DNA of 64,000 bases from Hemileia vastatrix (lineage: Eukaryota; Basidiomycota; Pucciniomycetes; Pucciniales; Zaghouaniaceae): the NCBI GenBank assembly GCA_030280995.1, contig JASXTE010000008.1:4979001-5043000 (forward strand). Reading direction: 5' to 3'. The position numbers and the translations under genes are program-made. Numbering within the stretch: the stretch's first letter is position 1; each line of letters begins with the position of its first letter. Below are positions 1 to 12,837 of the stretch, piece after piece. Under the pieces are notes generated by a model, which was not told the DNA's origin, did no database searches, and worked only from the letters and a program-made list of their open reading frames with translations.

Positions 1-557
1 TTCTTATATTATTTTGAAGTGATTTTTCGATCACTATAGTAAGTTCACCTTTGCACCTCTCACTCATATTACTATATTTTTACTGCAATAACAGTGATTA
101 TGGCTTAATTGCTGATTCACTGAGTGTAAGTGTTCAATTATTAAAAAATTTTTTCCTAGTTGACCATTATAGAGTGCTAAATCCTCTTAGTCCTAGAAGA
201 ATTGACATTTTTTATTAATACAAATTGAATTATTAATTTAATTTTTTTTATTATTAATTATTGTTAATTTTGGTTGGCTTAAAAGTACTTTGTGCTTAGT
301 CCCAAATATATTGCCATATTTAATATTTGTAATTAATTGGTTGAATTAACTTGATTGTTTATTCCCAATTTAACCTTGCAATCCATTTTTTAAAAATTAA
401 TTTTTATAATTATTACTTTATATTGAAATTTTTTTTTTCTATAATTTAATTAATAAATTTTTTTTTTATTATTTGGAGCAATTATTAACTAACTTTTATT
501 ATTATTATTATTATTATTTTTAAAAAATAAGAAGTAAATTAAAATCTTCCCACTATT
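1..557 (+). other. Element A leader (5' untranslated part)
   Basis: AT-rich non-coding leader of a Ty3/gypsy element. It matches, on the opposite strand, the leader of element D (about 38671-39240) and of E (about 48169-48720), for example the stretch around 30-60 with the ATCACTATAGTAAGTTCACC motif. The primer-binding site and 5' LTR lie to the left of the window. No gene is seen here. Confidence 0.8.
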
Positions 558-1239
558 ATGTCCAACAATTTGGCTGAAAAAATGGATAACATGCAAGTGG
601 ATGAAATTAAAATTGACTATGATGCTGACACTGTAAGTTCTTCTAAAGTTGGACATAAAAAATCTTATGCTAACACAAAGAATTCACATGCTGCAGGATG
701 TGGAAATGACAGGAGATGTAAACAAACCAAACCCCCTTCCCCCAGCACCACAGAAGGAAGTAAAGCCTCTAGTACCTCAAGAAGGTCTTCCAAAAGGATT
801 CAAAATAAAAAAGCTTCCTCTGCCACAACAAATCAGCAACCTGTCCAGTCATATAAAAGAGTTGAAGACAGAAAATATGACGTACAAAGCAAAAGTAGAC
901 ACCTTGTGGGATCAGGTTCAAGAACTCAGGAACCAGATTCAGGCCCAGGCCCCTCCTCAGTTGCCTCCCAATCAGCCTCAGTTTCAGGCTCTACCTTCAC
1001 AGCCACCCAGCTCAACCATCCAAAATCCAAATACTATGGAAGTAGAGAAATGGAAATGGGATTATCTAATGAGTCACTACCAACAGAATGTGCAACACCC
1101 TCCTCATCATCAGCCTGGCCCATCCAGAACACCCAATTTCCATCCACCTCCTCATCCCTACCAACAAGGCAGGAGAAAGAAGGCCCAAGCACAATCCCAA
1201 ACCCAGTCTCAGGGGACATTTCCTCCTCTGCCATGGTAA
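558..1239 (+). CDS. Element A ORF1: spliced coiled-coil Gag N-terminal protein
   Basis: Exon 1 is 558-632 (25 residues, starting MSNNLAEKMDN); a 64-nt intron (633-696: GTAAGT, branch-like CTAAC, ending GCAG) joins it in phase to exon 2 (697-1239), giving 205 residues. The exon-2 frame is the one conserved in the diverged element C (29517-29876): both contain LPKGFKI, then PLPQQ..NLS.HIKEL.TEN, a heptad-rich probable coiled coil, and later a WKWD motif and a Pro/Gln-rich basic tail. The unspliced frame across the same DNA is also open but is Ser/Thr-rich and has no visible counterpart in C. The ORF ends FPPLPW-stop, and that stop overlaps the ATG of the next ORF. Function is inferred as a Gag matrix-like or assembly protein. 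Splicing is predicted from signals only. Confidence 0.65.
633..696 (+). other. Predicted intron 1 of element A gag
   Basis: 64 nt with GTAAGT donor, CTAAC branch-like motif about 24 nt before the acceptor, and GCAG acceptor. The same 64-nt interval with intact signals exists in D (38532-38595) and in E (GTGAGT donor, TTCAG acceptor). Removal shifts the reading frame into the conserved coiled-coil frame. Confidence 0.65.
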
Positions 1240-2882
1240 GTAATTTGGTTGATAGTCACTTGGGTATGATTTATAATAAATCTTCTTCTGCAGGTAATAT
1301 TATTGAACATGGTGAAAGAACAGTTAAACCTGTTAAAAGACAGCTTCCTGTAACTAGTAGCCCTATTGATGTAATTAGCAAATTGTCATTTGATGAACCT
1401 TTACATTTAACTTCTACTTCTTTAATTAATCCTTCTCTTGCAATTAAGAATGATTCTGTTCCCCCTGAAATCTATACCTTAATTGAAAAAACCTCTGAGG
1501 AAATATTGAAAGATACCCTTGATTTTAATGTTGTGAAAGACAAACATGTGAGAGATGTGTTAATCCATGAAAATGATAGATTAAATAATTTACACTTGCA
1601 ATGTAAAGTGAGTTCTTCTGTACAAGATACAGCTTATTTAAAAATCAAAGAAACCTTGAATATTGTTCTTAGTCAACAAAAACAAATAAGAAGTGACCAT
1701 AGAGCTATCTCAGATAGAAATATCAGTCTACATAAGACCTTGAGTGAATTGAAACCCCTTATTGAAGAAAATTATTCATTCAAAAATGAAATAAAATCTC
1801 TGCAAAATGAGTTTAAAAAGCTAAAGAATGATTTCCATGCACTAAGTACCAAACACTCAGTTTCTGAGGACAGAAATGTTCTATCTCTTGCAAAAGTAAA
1901 TGACCAGATGTCTGAAATTCCAAGAATAAGAAACTATGTGTCTGACCTGCAGGAAAAGTTCTCAACCTTAACCATCAATAATGAATTAAATGAGATTGCT
2001 GTCAATAAGCTGCTTAAAAATAAAGGAAAAAAACCTGAGCAAAGTTCATCCTTTCTTCCTCATATTTCAACCATTAAACAAACTGACAATGAGTCTGTAA
2101 AATCTTTTGCTACTAGCAAAAAATCTTGTGATGGTCATGCACCAGCTGTTTCTGTAAATAATGAAATTTCTGAACACCTGGCTAAACTTCAGGAATTATT
2201 AATAATGAATAATTCAAACCAAAAAGTGGACCATCCCAGTAGTCAGAAAAATTGGCCTAAGTTAGACCAATATCCTACCTTTGATGGTGATTCTTCCTCT
2301 GATTGGCAACACTTTATCCAAAGAATTGATAATTTAAAGAGATCTTATAAACTACCAGATGAGGAAATTGTTTCTAAGCTAATTTCTTTATTTTCCAATG
2401 TAGCCTTGATGTGGTATGAATCTGTTCTTTTAGATAACAATCATTATACATGGAATGATTGGAAATCCTTGATTGAGAATCAGTTTGGTGGTTCAAAATT
2501 CAGGTTAGCTCAACAGAGACTGTATGAAAATACTAGATATGTATCCTCCTCTGTTGAAAAGCCCATTGTTTTTCTGATGAAAATAACAAAAATTCTTAGA
2601 GCAATTGATCCAAAGATGGATTATGATATTTGGAGAGATAAAATCTTGTATAAATTACCAAATTCTCTTAGGGATTTTATTGTGGCCAGAACTGAGCATG
2701 TAAGGGAAAATTCTTCTTTCATTAATATCTGTAATGAAGTACTGCTCAACGATAGATATGAACCAAAGAATTACCTTGGTAAATCTTATAATGATCAGAA
2801 TAAACCTTCTACAAAGCTCCCAGAAAAATCTGGTAAACCCCCTGCCCCAGTTGAACCTAAAAAATATGCAACAAATACTTGA
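1233..2882 (+). pseudogene. Element A ORF2, Gag part (capsid), ended by TGA
   Basis: Gag of a Ty3/gypsy chromovirus. The likely start is the ATG at 1233 in a CCATGG context, overlapping the ORF1 stop as ATGGTAA. The frame is also open back to 558, but that stretch is probably not the real N-terminus. It contains an alpha-helical coiled-coil region (about 1500-1990) and a retrotransposon-Gag capsid domain (about 2250-2720, with WPKLDQYPTFDGD and W.HFI..I). The frame ends at TGA 2880-2882, exactly where element D has the TGT for the first cysteine of the zinc knuckle. The rest of the knuckle (YKCNKPWQKGHVC) follows in frame. Element E has the same TGA. Either an inherited nonsense mutation or a readthrough site; I favour nonsense. 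Confidence 0.8.
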
Positions 2883-5800
2883 TATAAGTGTAACAAACCG
2901 TGGCAGAAGGGTCATGTTTGTGACAAGAAAATTCATCTTGTTGAACAAAATGAAGACACTGATGAAGTTGAACTTGATGTCAATAATTCTTCCAGTGACT
3001 GTGAAAGTAATATCTCCTATGACAATGAATCTGTTAAAGATGTTTTAATGTTGGAACATGATGTCCATTATTTAAATAATATATCTGAAGATTGTGTATT
3101 GAATTTATCTTCAGTAGAAAATGCTGAGATAATTAAAGATATTACTAACAATTCTATTCCTATATCCCCTTTAAAGGCACCTGTTATCATTAATGGTAAA
3201 AATGTTGATGTAGTTCTTGATTCTGGTGCTGGAGGAAGTGTAGTATCTGAAAAAGCTTTGGCTTCAGTGGATAAGGAATATTTGAGTAAATTATTACCTA
3301 TAACTTCTGAAAAATGGAGAGGGTATGGTTCTACCTTATTTCCTATTGGCAAATACAAAACCTCTGTTTTCTTCAAATATAATAATGGTTTTGTCAGAGC
3401 TATTTGTGAGTTTTTTGTCATGAAAAATGATAATTTGAGCAATTGGTTTATTATGGGAAATGATATTTTAACTATGTTTGGTGTGAAACTGGACCCAGAA
3501 AATAATTGCTTTACCTTAAGAATTAATGGGAAAAGGAAATTCAAAATTTCCTCTCCTAGAACTTCTGGGCATTTATTGAAATCTTGTAACTCACTGATCC
3601 AGTGTAAAGGTAGAACAACAAATGAAAACAATGATTTATTACATGAAATAAATACCGCTTCTTTTGGTGATCAGTTGACTAGTGAACAAAAGGATTCTAT
3701 TGTTGCCTCTATTACCTCTTTCCCTATGGCTTTTGCTCATGGTTCTCATGTCTTGGGAATTGTTCAGGAAGAGATGAAATTTACCTTATCCTGTAATTTG
3801 AGTGATATTCCTCCTACCCTTAAGAAAAAACCATATCCTACTTCTCCATCAAAAAGAAAAGATATTGAAGATAATATTGAAACATTATTGAAAATGAATA
3901 TCATTGAGAAAGTGGATGTCACCCCCAAATATTGTGTCATCTCCCCAGTCTTGATTTCTTATGAAAAAGATAAAGCTAGATTATGTGGAGATTACAGAGC
4001 TTTAAATACTTATACTGTTGATGATATTTATCCTTTACCCAGAATTAATTCAATACATGCTACATTGCAAGGTGCAAAATTTATTAGTTGTCTGGATGGT
4101 AAGAAAGGTTATCATCAAGTTCCAGTTGAGAAAAATTCTCAAAACTTTTTGCTTATTGCTACTCATATGGGAATATATAAGTATGTTAGGATGCCATTTG
4201 GCCCTAAAAATGCTCCTTCAGTTTTCCAGAAAGTCATGGATAACACTTTCCATCAAGAAATTATTGAAGGTTGGCTCATGGTTTATATTGATGATATTAT
4301 TGTTTTTTCTAAAAATTTTGATGAACATATGATTCACTTGAATAGAGTTTTCCAAAAAATGGATGAAATCAATATGACCTTATCTTTAAAAAAGTGTAAA
4401 TTTGGTTTTCAATCTTTGAAATTCCTTGGCCATGTTGTGTCAGGCTTACATATTTGTGTAGACCAAAACAAAGTTGCTGGCATCCAATATATGAAAGCAC
4501 CAACTTCTGTAAGGGACTCCAAAGTTTTTTGGGGATGTGTGGCTATTATAGACAATATATTAAAAATGATCAGGTCATAGCCTTGCCTCTTAAAAAACTG
4601 ACCAGAAAAGATGTTGCTTTTCTCTGGAATCATGACTATCAAAAAGCTTTTGATACATTAAAAAGTTGCTTAATGACAGCCCCTATATTGGCTCTTCCAG
4701 ATTTTAACAAGCCATTTGTCCATTATACAGATGCTAGCTTTATTGGTCTGGGTGCTTCCCTTCACCAAAAGCAAATTATTAATGATAAATCCTCAGAGGT
4801 TGTAATTTGTTATATTTCAAGAACCTTAAGAAATTGTGAATTGAAATATGGTGCCACCCAATTGGAGTGCTTAGCAGTTGTTTGGGCTCTTGAGAAACTT
4901 CATTTCTATCTAGATGACCAAAAATTTGAGTTGGTAACTGACTGTAGTGCTGTGAAGTCTCTCTTAAACCTAAAGACACCTAACAGACATATGTTCAGGT
5001 GGCAACTAGCTGTTCAAGAATACAGAGGAAGGATGACAATTATCCATAGAGCTGGAAATGTTCACTCTAATGTTGATATGCTCTCCAGATTGCCTCTGCC
5101 AAATAATGACTCCAATCCTGCTTATGTACCTGAGGATGACACTGTTCATATACATGGTATATTTATAGTTGATATGGAAGAAGAGTTATTACAGTTAATA
5201 CTGGATTCATATGATAAAGACTCTGATTTAAATAAATTGGTTACTATCTTAAATGATCCTAAGAATGCTTCAATTCAAGCATTAATAAAAACTCTTCCTG
5301 CAAAGTACCAAAATGCTTTAAATAAAGGAAAGTTCTCTATTGAAGATGGTTATATATATTATAGAAAGAAGCTTACAAATGTAATTGTAATTCCTCCTTC
5401 AATGAAAGAAACTATCCTCAAACTTTGTCACGATGACATATTAGCTGGTCATTTTGATCTTGAAAAAACATTGATTAGAATCAAAAACACTGCATGGTGG
5501 GCTAATATGTCTGAAGACACAAAATTATATGTTGAATCTTGTGATTCCTGCCAAAAATCTAAAAGGTTAACAGGTAAGAGAGCAGGGTTATTACAACATA
5601 TTGAAGCACCTAGTGCTCCCTGGCAAATCATTAATATGGATTTTGTCACTGGTCTTCCTGTTGCAGGTATAGACAGCTTTAACTCTTGTTGGGTAATAGT
5701 GGATAGATTCACAAAAATGTGCAAATTTATTCCAACCCACAAAGATGTATCCACCAAAGAATTAGCTTACTTATGGTGGTCTTACATGTTTAATATTATT

Positions 5801-6724
5801 GGTTTTCCAAAATCCATTATCTCTGATAGGGATCCAAAATTCACTTCTGAGTTTTGGACCTCTTTGATGGATATTTGTGGCTGTGAGTTAAAATTGTCTA
5901 CAGCTCACCATCCTCTGACTGATGGTCTAGCTGAAAGAATGATTCAAACTCTGGAAGATATGATTAGAAGATATTGTGCCTTTGGTTTAGAATATAAAGA
6001 CAATGACAGATTTACTCATGATTGGGTCACTCTTTTGCCTGGTCTTGAATTTGCATATAATAGCACTGTTCATTCTGTCACTGAGAAAAAGCCTTTTGAG
6101 CTTTGGTTAGGTTATGTCCCAAACACTTCTGCTCAGATTCTCAATATTAAATTACCTAAGTTGGAACTACACCCTGGTGTAAAATCTTTTATGCAAATGC
6201 AACAGCTATGCAGAAAACATGCTCAGAGTTGTATTGATAAAGCATTTGAATATGAAAAGAAAAGATGGGATAAATCTCATAAAGAATACACATTTAACAA
6301 GGGTGATGAAGTGTTGATCTCTACTGTCCATTTCAATTTACAAGGTAACCACAAATTAAAAGATCCTTTTGTAGGACCATTTGTTGTTAAAAGAATGGTT
6401 GGTGATAATGCAGTAGAAGTTGTATTGTATTATCAATATGATAGGAAACATCCTGTCTTTCCCATTTCTTTTCTCAAGCCTTATACTTCCAACAGTGACT
6501 TATTTCCAAAAAGAAGAGGAAGACCTAAGAAGAACCCTCAGGAAGTCACAGTAACAGCAGAAATTGATAAAATTCTCAATGATAGAATTATCACTTCTGA
6601 AAGAGGTACTGAATATTTATTGAGATATAAGAACAAACCATCTGAACATGATGCATGGATACCTGGCAAGGAAATTTCAAATCTGCCTACTCTGTTGAAA
6701 AAATACAAAAAGAAAAAATCTTAG
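2883..6724 (+). pseudogene. pol: Element A pol: protease, RT, RNase H, integrase, chromodomain
   Basis: Continues in the Gag frame after the TGA. Order seen: remainder of the zinc knuckle; aspartic protease with VVLDSGAGGS (Asp codon 3219); reverse transcriptase with YIDD at 4284-4295; then a one-base deletion near 4515-4530 relative to D, so the rest (from about 4530 to 6724) is in another frame. Downstream: RNase H (YTDASFIGLG), integrase with an HH-CC finger and D,D,E residues (MDFVTGLP, SDRDPKF, GLAERMIQ), and a C-terminal chromodomain (EIDKILNDR ... AWIPGKEI) with a Lys-rich tail. The chromodomain places it with chromoviruses. Two breaks make autonomous function unlikely; the protein sequence is otherwise close to D. 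Confidence 0.9.
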
Positions 6725-6744
6725 CATTTTTTTATTGTTTTTTT

Positions 6745-6757
6745 TAGAGTGAGGGAG
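6745..6757 (+). other. Polypurine tract of element A
   Basis: Purine-rich AGAGTGAGGGAG directly before the LTR start TGTCAG. The same tract precedes the 3' LTRs of C (23939 onward) and D (32470 onward) on the minus strand; E has a close variant (41962 onward). This is the usual plus-strand primer position. Confidence 0.8.
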
Positions 6758-7886
6758 TGTCAGCCAGGCTATTCCAGGAGTCCAGTAAATGATATGTAAC
6801 TTATAAAACCTGAAAGAGTGGGTAAGAATTGTATTTAATGAATATAAATTAATATTTTATTGCATAATAAAATTATATAAGTATTTTATTATATACAAGT
6901 GTTATATTAATTTTATTGGTTATATAAATTTTTTATATACATTTAAATTGAACATAATATAATATATTCTACAAATAATGGCGCATTTTTTATGTATTTA
7001 ATAATTATAAATTTATATTTAATTAATTAAAAACATATAATATAATTATAAGTGTAAAATTTACTTATAATATAATTAAATTAATTAATTATATTTATAT
7101 ATTAAATATCATTTCTTATAATTTTAAACAATAAATAATGACGCTTCTTTTGACCTATAATTGTGTCAGGAAAAAACTAATTAATACTGAATTGAAATAA
7201 ATTACATATTTGTTGCGTCAGAATATTTTTTGTTTCACTTAAAAATCCTTAAATCAGACTGTACCATCTGTTTTGAATGATTTTTCTCATAGTTCCTATG
7301 TTCCAGGCTTGTTTAGTTATTCACTATTTTTACTTACTGATTTGGGAATTAATGGCAGGAAAATTGGATTCTTAATTGGGGTTTTTAATTATTTGTTTCA
7401 TATTTTTCTCTACATTGTTATGTTTCACTTATTCTTTTTAAATTCTTGTTTTATTCTATTATGTTTCTTGTATTTACAAATATAGTAGCGCTTCAGAGGG
7501 CCCATTACCTATAAAAAGGCCTTGGTTAATCCCCTGTAGCCCCATCACTAACTATACACTCAACAATTTAAAAGATAATTTTATTACGTTTATTATTATT
7601 TTTATTAGTATTACAATCTAATTAAAAATTCTCAATAACAAATTAAAGGTTGCCTTAAGTCTGATAGGAATTATAGTGTTTGCCGCGCAGAACTCTTACT
7701 TAAATAATATTAATATTAAATAAAACCTCAATTTGTTCATCTCCCAACTCACTCGTCGTTGCTTCATTTTAAATAAATTATTTCTATTATTAATTTTATC
7801 TTTCTATTTACCTTTAGTACCTTTTCCTATTTGTTTCTCTTCTTTTTTGCCCCTTTTCTTTCCCTCTTCTAGACAACTGACCGACA
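6758..7886 (+). repeat. 3' LTR of element A (1129 bp)
   Basis: Starts TGTCAGCCAGG and ends CTGACCGACA, so it has TG...CA ends. It is the same LTR type as that of D (1127 bp) but diverged. A TATA box, TATAAAAAGG, is at 7510-7519. A short hydrophobic ORF at 7273-7485 has relatives in the D and E LTRs, but the frames are not preserved and I do not call it a gene. The right flank (AAACA) leads into an older family-B remnant. Confidence 0.88.
7510..7519 (+). promoter_or_regulatory. LTR TATA box (element A)
   Basis: TATAAAAAGGCC lies before the conserved CCCCTGTAGCC stretch. Equivalent boxes: D LTRs 31713-31721 and 39751-39759 (minus), E 49229-49238 (minus), C 23415-23423 (minus, TATATAAGG), solo LTR 21787-21795 (minus), G 55575-55583 (minus). 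Confidence 0.6.
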
Positions 7887-10800
7887 AAACACCTATAACC
7901 TAAAAATATTCTAAAAAATCAGCAAGACATGAAAATTAGAGAATAATTAGCTCTATAAAATAGTACTAAACACTTAACCCTAGCACTTAATGTTAGCCCA
8001 AAAAAATTGAAAAATAAAATTAAACAGGTATGGTAAAAACTGAAATATGCTGGAATGAGCCATTTAAACCCAGAATATAAAAAATATCATGATGACATGA
8101 AATATAGAGAAAAAAAAGGGCTAATGAAAATAGGAATATCCTGGTAGTACCAAATTCAGCCCAGGAATTGAGAAAAATAACATAAACCCCCAATTTGAGT
8201 ATACCTGACACTCCCAAATTTCAAACCAACTACCAAAACAGCACCAAATCAACTGAAAAAGGACACTATTCTTTTTTATATGCCACATCTTCCCTCCAAT
8301 TAATAATTTTTTTATTCTTGTTTGTCTACTCCTTCATTTACCATCTTAAAAATCCAACTTCACCTCAATGAATCCCAGCCAGTAATGTTTTTAAAACAAC
8401 TATATATGCTCCATCAGGGAGCCTGTTCAACCTTAAAGATCTGCTTGTGATCCCTTTCACCAAAGAAGGAAGGTCTTCCAAAAGCCAACACAACTAACTT
8501 CACCATCTGTCCATCCAGGATCCTCCACTCAACCAGCTTCTGAATCTTCTTCAGCTAAAAGACCTAGACCTCTTATCTTAACACCCACAATAATCAAAAG
8601 ATTTCAATCCTCTAGAAGAGACAAAACTATTCCCCCTTTCATTATATAAACTGCCTACACTCCCCTTGAGAGTAAGTACCTTTTTCTCTTTCATTACAAA
8701 CCATTGACCCCTTTCCAGTCCCTTTCATACCAGATGATGTCAACAAACATCAAAATTACCATGATGATGATGATAATGTGGGAATCATTGCACCCAATCT
8801 TAAATTCAACTTAACTTCTTTCAAACCCAACCTTGAACTGCATTAAAAAACCCAAAAACAAATTTTTTTAAATTACTTTCAAAAGAGTCCTGCAAAAGAC
8901 CAACAAGACCTTTATAAAAGAAAACACCTAATCCAAAAATATAAAAAGAATGCTGATAGTTTTTCTGTCTCCCTTAACTCATTTAATTCTTTATTCTCAT
9001 ATTTCCTTGTTCTTTTCTTGTGATTCCTTTTATTGACTCTTGAATGAACCAATGCACCACTCAGTTCAAAGTCTTTGGTGTCACCAGACAGCCTACAAAC
9101 AAGTTCAAGGGTTTTCCTGGGTAAATGAGATAGGCAAAGGTGATTGAAGACTAATTGGAAGCACAGGGGAATGCTTCAAGGTAGTGATTCAAAGATAAGT
9201 CAAAGATAAATTTATATTGCGTCAAGATAAGTTTGAGGTGAATAATAATGTAATTTATAATAACATTAAATATTCAGGTTAATCTCACAAAGGGTTGGAA
9301 CTTAATGATATAAATTGATTTAGGAGTTTCAATTGTTTGAATAGAAATTGATTATTAAGAAAGGTAAGAAACAATAATAGCCTTAAATAAATTTAACTAC
9401 TATCACAAAAATATTATAATTTAATTCTAAAGAATTTCAAACCAAATTCACCCCATTATATAGACAACTCCATTTTGAATTGACCCCTTTAATAAAATGC
9501 CCTTTATTTATCACTGACCCTTCACTATAGCCCACTGATCATTCAACCTTACTCCCATACCTACTCAAAAACCTTTATTTACCCTTATACACACAATAAC
9601 CCAAAATTTAAAACATACTATTAATCCTAGCACTAATACATTGTGCATTTACTTAAAGTTAAAAATTATAAGCAGATTATTTACTAATTTAGATTTAATG
9701 TTTAGATAGCGCAGTTGCTAGTGCTTTTAAATCAAGACAACAAAGTGAAAAAGAAATTACTAGGTAGATGTTGCTTTCTGTGCTTTGAGTATGTATTTGT
9801 GTACTGATTTATGGGTTAATAGATTAAATTTTTCTTTGAGTGTCACATGGAATGTGAAATTTGGGGACAAAAACTCAGTTTAATGTCTTGGGGGACACAT
9901 TTTTTCAGTTTAAAGTCTTGGGGGACTTTACCTAAATTACATAATGCAATACCAGAAATCAACCAGAAACAACATTAAAGAATAAATAACAGTTTGAAGT
10001 AGTTGTGAAAAGAGCTTCTAGCCCATAAAATACCCCTTAACTTGCCTTTAAAAAATTATGAAGCTCCCCCTTAGATAATTCTGCACATTAGTTTTCTAAA
10101 CACACAGTTTACAGTCCTAAAGGACTCCACCCAATTTTCCCCAGCCCACAGTTTTGGGGAACAAAATTCTTCTACCTTGAATTATCTTCCTTTAATGCAT
10201 GATTTAAGATGCTTTAATTACCATTCATATTGCATCCACATCTTTACCTGTTCAAATTAAACATCCAATTCATCATCTACTCATCACTGAAAATTTTTTC
10301 ATTCCTTCATCTTTATCTAACCACAGATCATGGTTACTCCTGGTACTCCTGACTTTGATCCAGAAAATCTCCCTTGATTCACTACTCCCAAATACTATGC
10401 TTGCAAGAAGTGCATCTATATGTGCACACCATGCAACTTCACTCTTCCAACCCCAAAAGCCAAAATCTACAACAGGGCCTGTGATTCTTTTGACTCCAAA
10501 AAGAAAAGATGTGACAGGGACAATAACTTCACTTTCAATCATCCCTCTCTATCTCACAAATATATTTCCAGATCCTCCGCTAGATACCCAGAGCCTTGTC
10601 CAGATTCTTCTTCTTTGTCCTCAGAGCTATGCAGAATATCTAGAAGATCCACAACAAGAACCATCAACAAAATATCTGCTTTGAGCTCTTAATTTTCTTC
10701 TTTTCTCTCTGCAAATACAGCTCTACAATCTTCAAATCAAAATCCTAGGCTTCTAGACACAATCCAGGCATCCTGATCACCTCACTGTGAAGTGAAAATG

Positions 10801-12830
10801 AGGCTCAAAACATCCAAATTCAGTCCCAAAACTTCCAAAATCAGCCATTAATCACCAATAATACTCAGCAATGACCTTCTAGTGCTCCCAGAGCCATGCA
10901 AGAAAACTTTTAAAAACAATAAACCACAAAAATTTGTTTCAGGCTCCCAGAAGACCAGCTAGAGCCCCTAAACAGACTACAAAGCCAAAATCTCCCTCTC
11001 CTTCCAGAAGAAGAAACTACACCTCCCCTTTAGCTTCCAACTATTCTTCTGAAATTTAACTCTCTTAAAAAACTTCCTCCAGGAGCCATTACCCTCCTTC
11101 AAGATCACCATCTCCTTCTCCACCTGACCACCATTCTGGTACACCACCACCTGCAACAAACTCAACCTCATCTGCTAACAACAACAACACAAATACTTTT
11201 ACTCAATACCAGGATCAACTTGATTCCAGTCCACCTTCCCATCACTCCATTGAAAAAGATACAGAAAATCCTTATCTATCTCTGTAAGATTCTCCAACAA
11301 CCAACCAACCTTCTAATTCTTCAGCATTTAACATCCCAGCTGCCTTAAAATTTAATGAGCTTCCTGAATGTAAGTACTCATCTCTATCCTCCAAACATAT
11401 TTTCTGACAAGACCATTTTTCTTGTGTAGATGGCACCTCTCCTGCTGAGTCTTCATAAGCAGTTGGTCACACTCTAGAGAAATCCTTGAGTCTGGATTAC
11501 TGTGATATGAAAAACAACCTCAGCATTATGTCTTTAAGCATTTTAAAGGCCTTTTCCCTCCATTGTCCACTTAGAGAGTTCAAAAAGTCTTAAAGGAAGA
11601 AGCTTCTTAATGACCATTGTAAAATGTACCAGATTATTAAGCACAACTACTGAAATTCTATTCCTATTTCTTCTTCTTTCACCATTGCTTCACTACCAAA
11701 ACATCCAATGCCAAATCACTATAATCCATACAATCTATTCAGTAGATTGCATTTCAAAAACTAAAATACCTCTTCCAACCCAAAAAAAAGACAGAAGAAG
11801 AGCCCTGCACCTGAAGATCAATCAAGGCCTTCCTCCTGTAGAAACTACATTCCACTTGATATTTTCTTCTTTTTCTTCCACATTTTCACATCTCTTCCTG
11901 CTGTTACTAAACAATCTATAAAAAATTCTAAATATACTAAAAAAATACTAATCACAAAAAATAAATTTGTTAAAGCTACTTCTACTTAAAAATATTAAAA
12001 TTAATAATCACAATTTTTTTTAAAAATAATTGCCTATGCTACCAACTACAAAAAACATTAAAATAAGAAAATATAATAATCATAATGCCCAAATTTGATA
12101 CACTGAGAAAAATACAAAATTACAAAAATAAATGGTATCCCCAAGCCAATTGATGAGGTGATCCCCTGATACTCTACCCACATCTAAGTGCATCTTTATG
12201 TGGATAAACCTTTAAATAATTTTTATAAGTAAGTGGAGATAAAAAATAGAATAGAGAAACAAAATTTAAAAAAAAAATAGCAATAAAAAATAATAATAAA
12301 TTGTAACAAAAATGATGTTAAAGAATAAATAAATAAGAATAAAAAGAAAAAGAAAAATAGGATTTCCTGGAGAATCAATGAGTGATTCCCCACAAATACT
12401 TGTCCACATCCAGGTGAACATGATTCAGTGACACCATATATTTTTGATTTTCATGATTTTTCCACATTTTTATCCAAATAACCCCTATAAAAAATAAAAA
12501 GAAAAAAAGAGAAAAAAGAAAATAATCTAAACCCCTATCATAACCTCATTAAAAAAGAAAATAAAAGAAAATCAAATTCCATTCCAAAGAAAATATCACT
12601 GGGTGGGTTCCCTCCAATGCATAAAAATGATAGGAGACCACCAGTGATCTGCCACCAATCCAAGGAAACCAAAGATTAAGGATCCAGTGCAAGCCAGTTT
12701 GAAGTCATACTGGAATTTGATTTTGAAGAAAAAGAAGAACAAGAATTTAACTAGGAAAAAACCAAAGACTTGAAGCAGACATTCTGGGTTAACTGCTCTA
12801 AAAATCAGCAAGCTCATCAGTTACCCCCAC
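7887..12830 (-). repeat. Inverted, eroded family-B remnant (3' region plus LTR)
   Basis: Read on the minus strand, this stretch follows the same order as 22368-23133 plus 50218-54806. It begins at 12830 with the unit start (GTGGGGGTAACTGATGAGC), passes the 12600-12640 segment with CACTGGTGGTCTCC, the Cys-cluster ORF (10330-10692), degenerate copies of the GTCC..CAAGACT..AAACTGA repeat (9840-10160), a worn PPT-like motif near 10060, and the LTR body with GGTACTAAGCACTTAA-like sequence at 7950-8010. Element A is inserted at its left end. It is much more diverged than the 52-54 kb copy. Apart from the antisense ORF no coding region is supported in these 5 kb. Confidence 0.75.
10330..10692 (+). 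pseudogene. Family-B antisense Cys-cluster ORF, decayed copy
   Basis: Plus strand here, because the host element is inverted; antisense to family B. Starts MVTPGTPDFDPENLP followed by a TGA where the copy at 52319 has a cysteine codon (LPCF). It continues FTTPKYYACKKC, CTPCNFTLPTPKAKIYN, then RACDSFDSKKKRCDRD and a Ser-rich tail. The cysteines resemble, but do not match, a fungal Zn2Cys6 cluster. Downstream, near 11360, the sequence GAGCTTCCTGAATGTAAGT matches the 3' part of the related ORF near 51270 and looks like a splice donor, suggesting a multi-exon gene. Function unknown. Confidence 0.5.
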
Positions 12831-12837
12831 CATTGCC

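Noticed and set aside
3068..3631. Antisense frames across pol of A, and similar ones at 33470-33778 and 35684-36160
   Set aside because: Shadows of conserved pol codons on the opposite strand.
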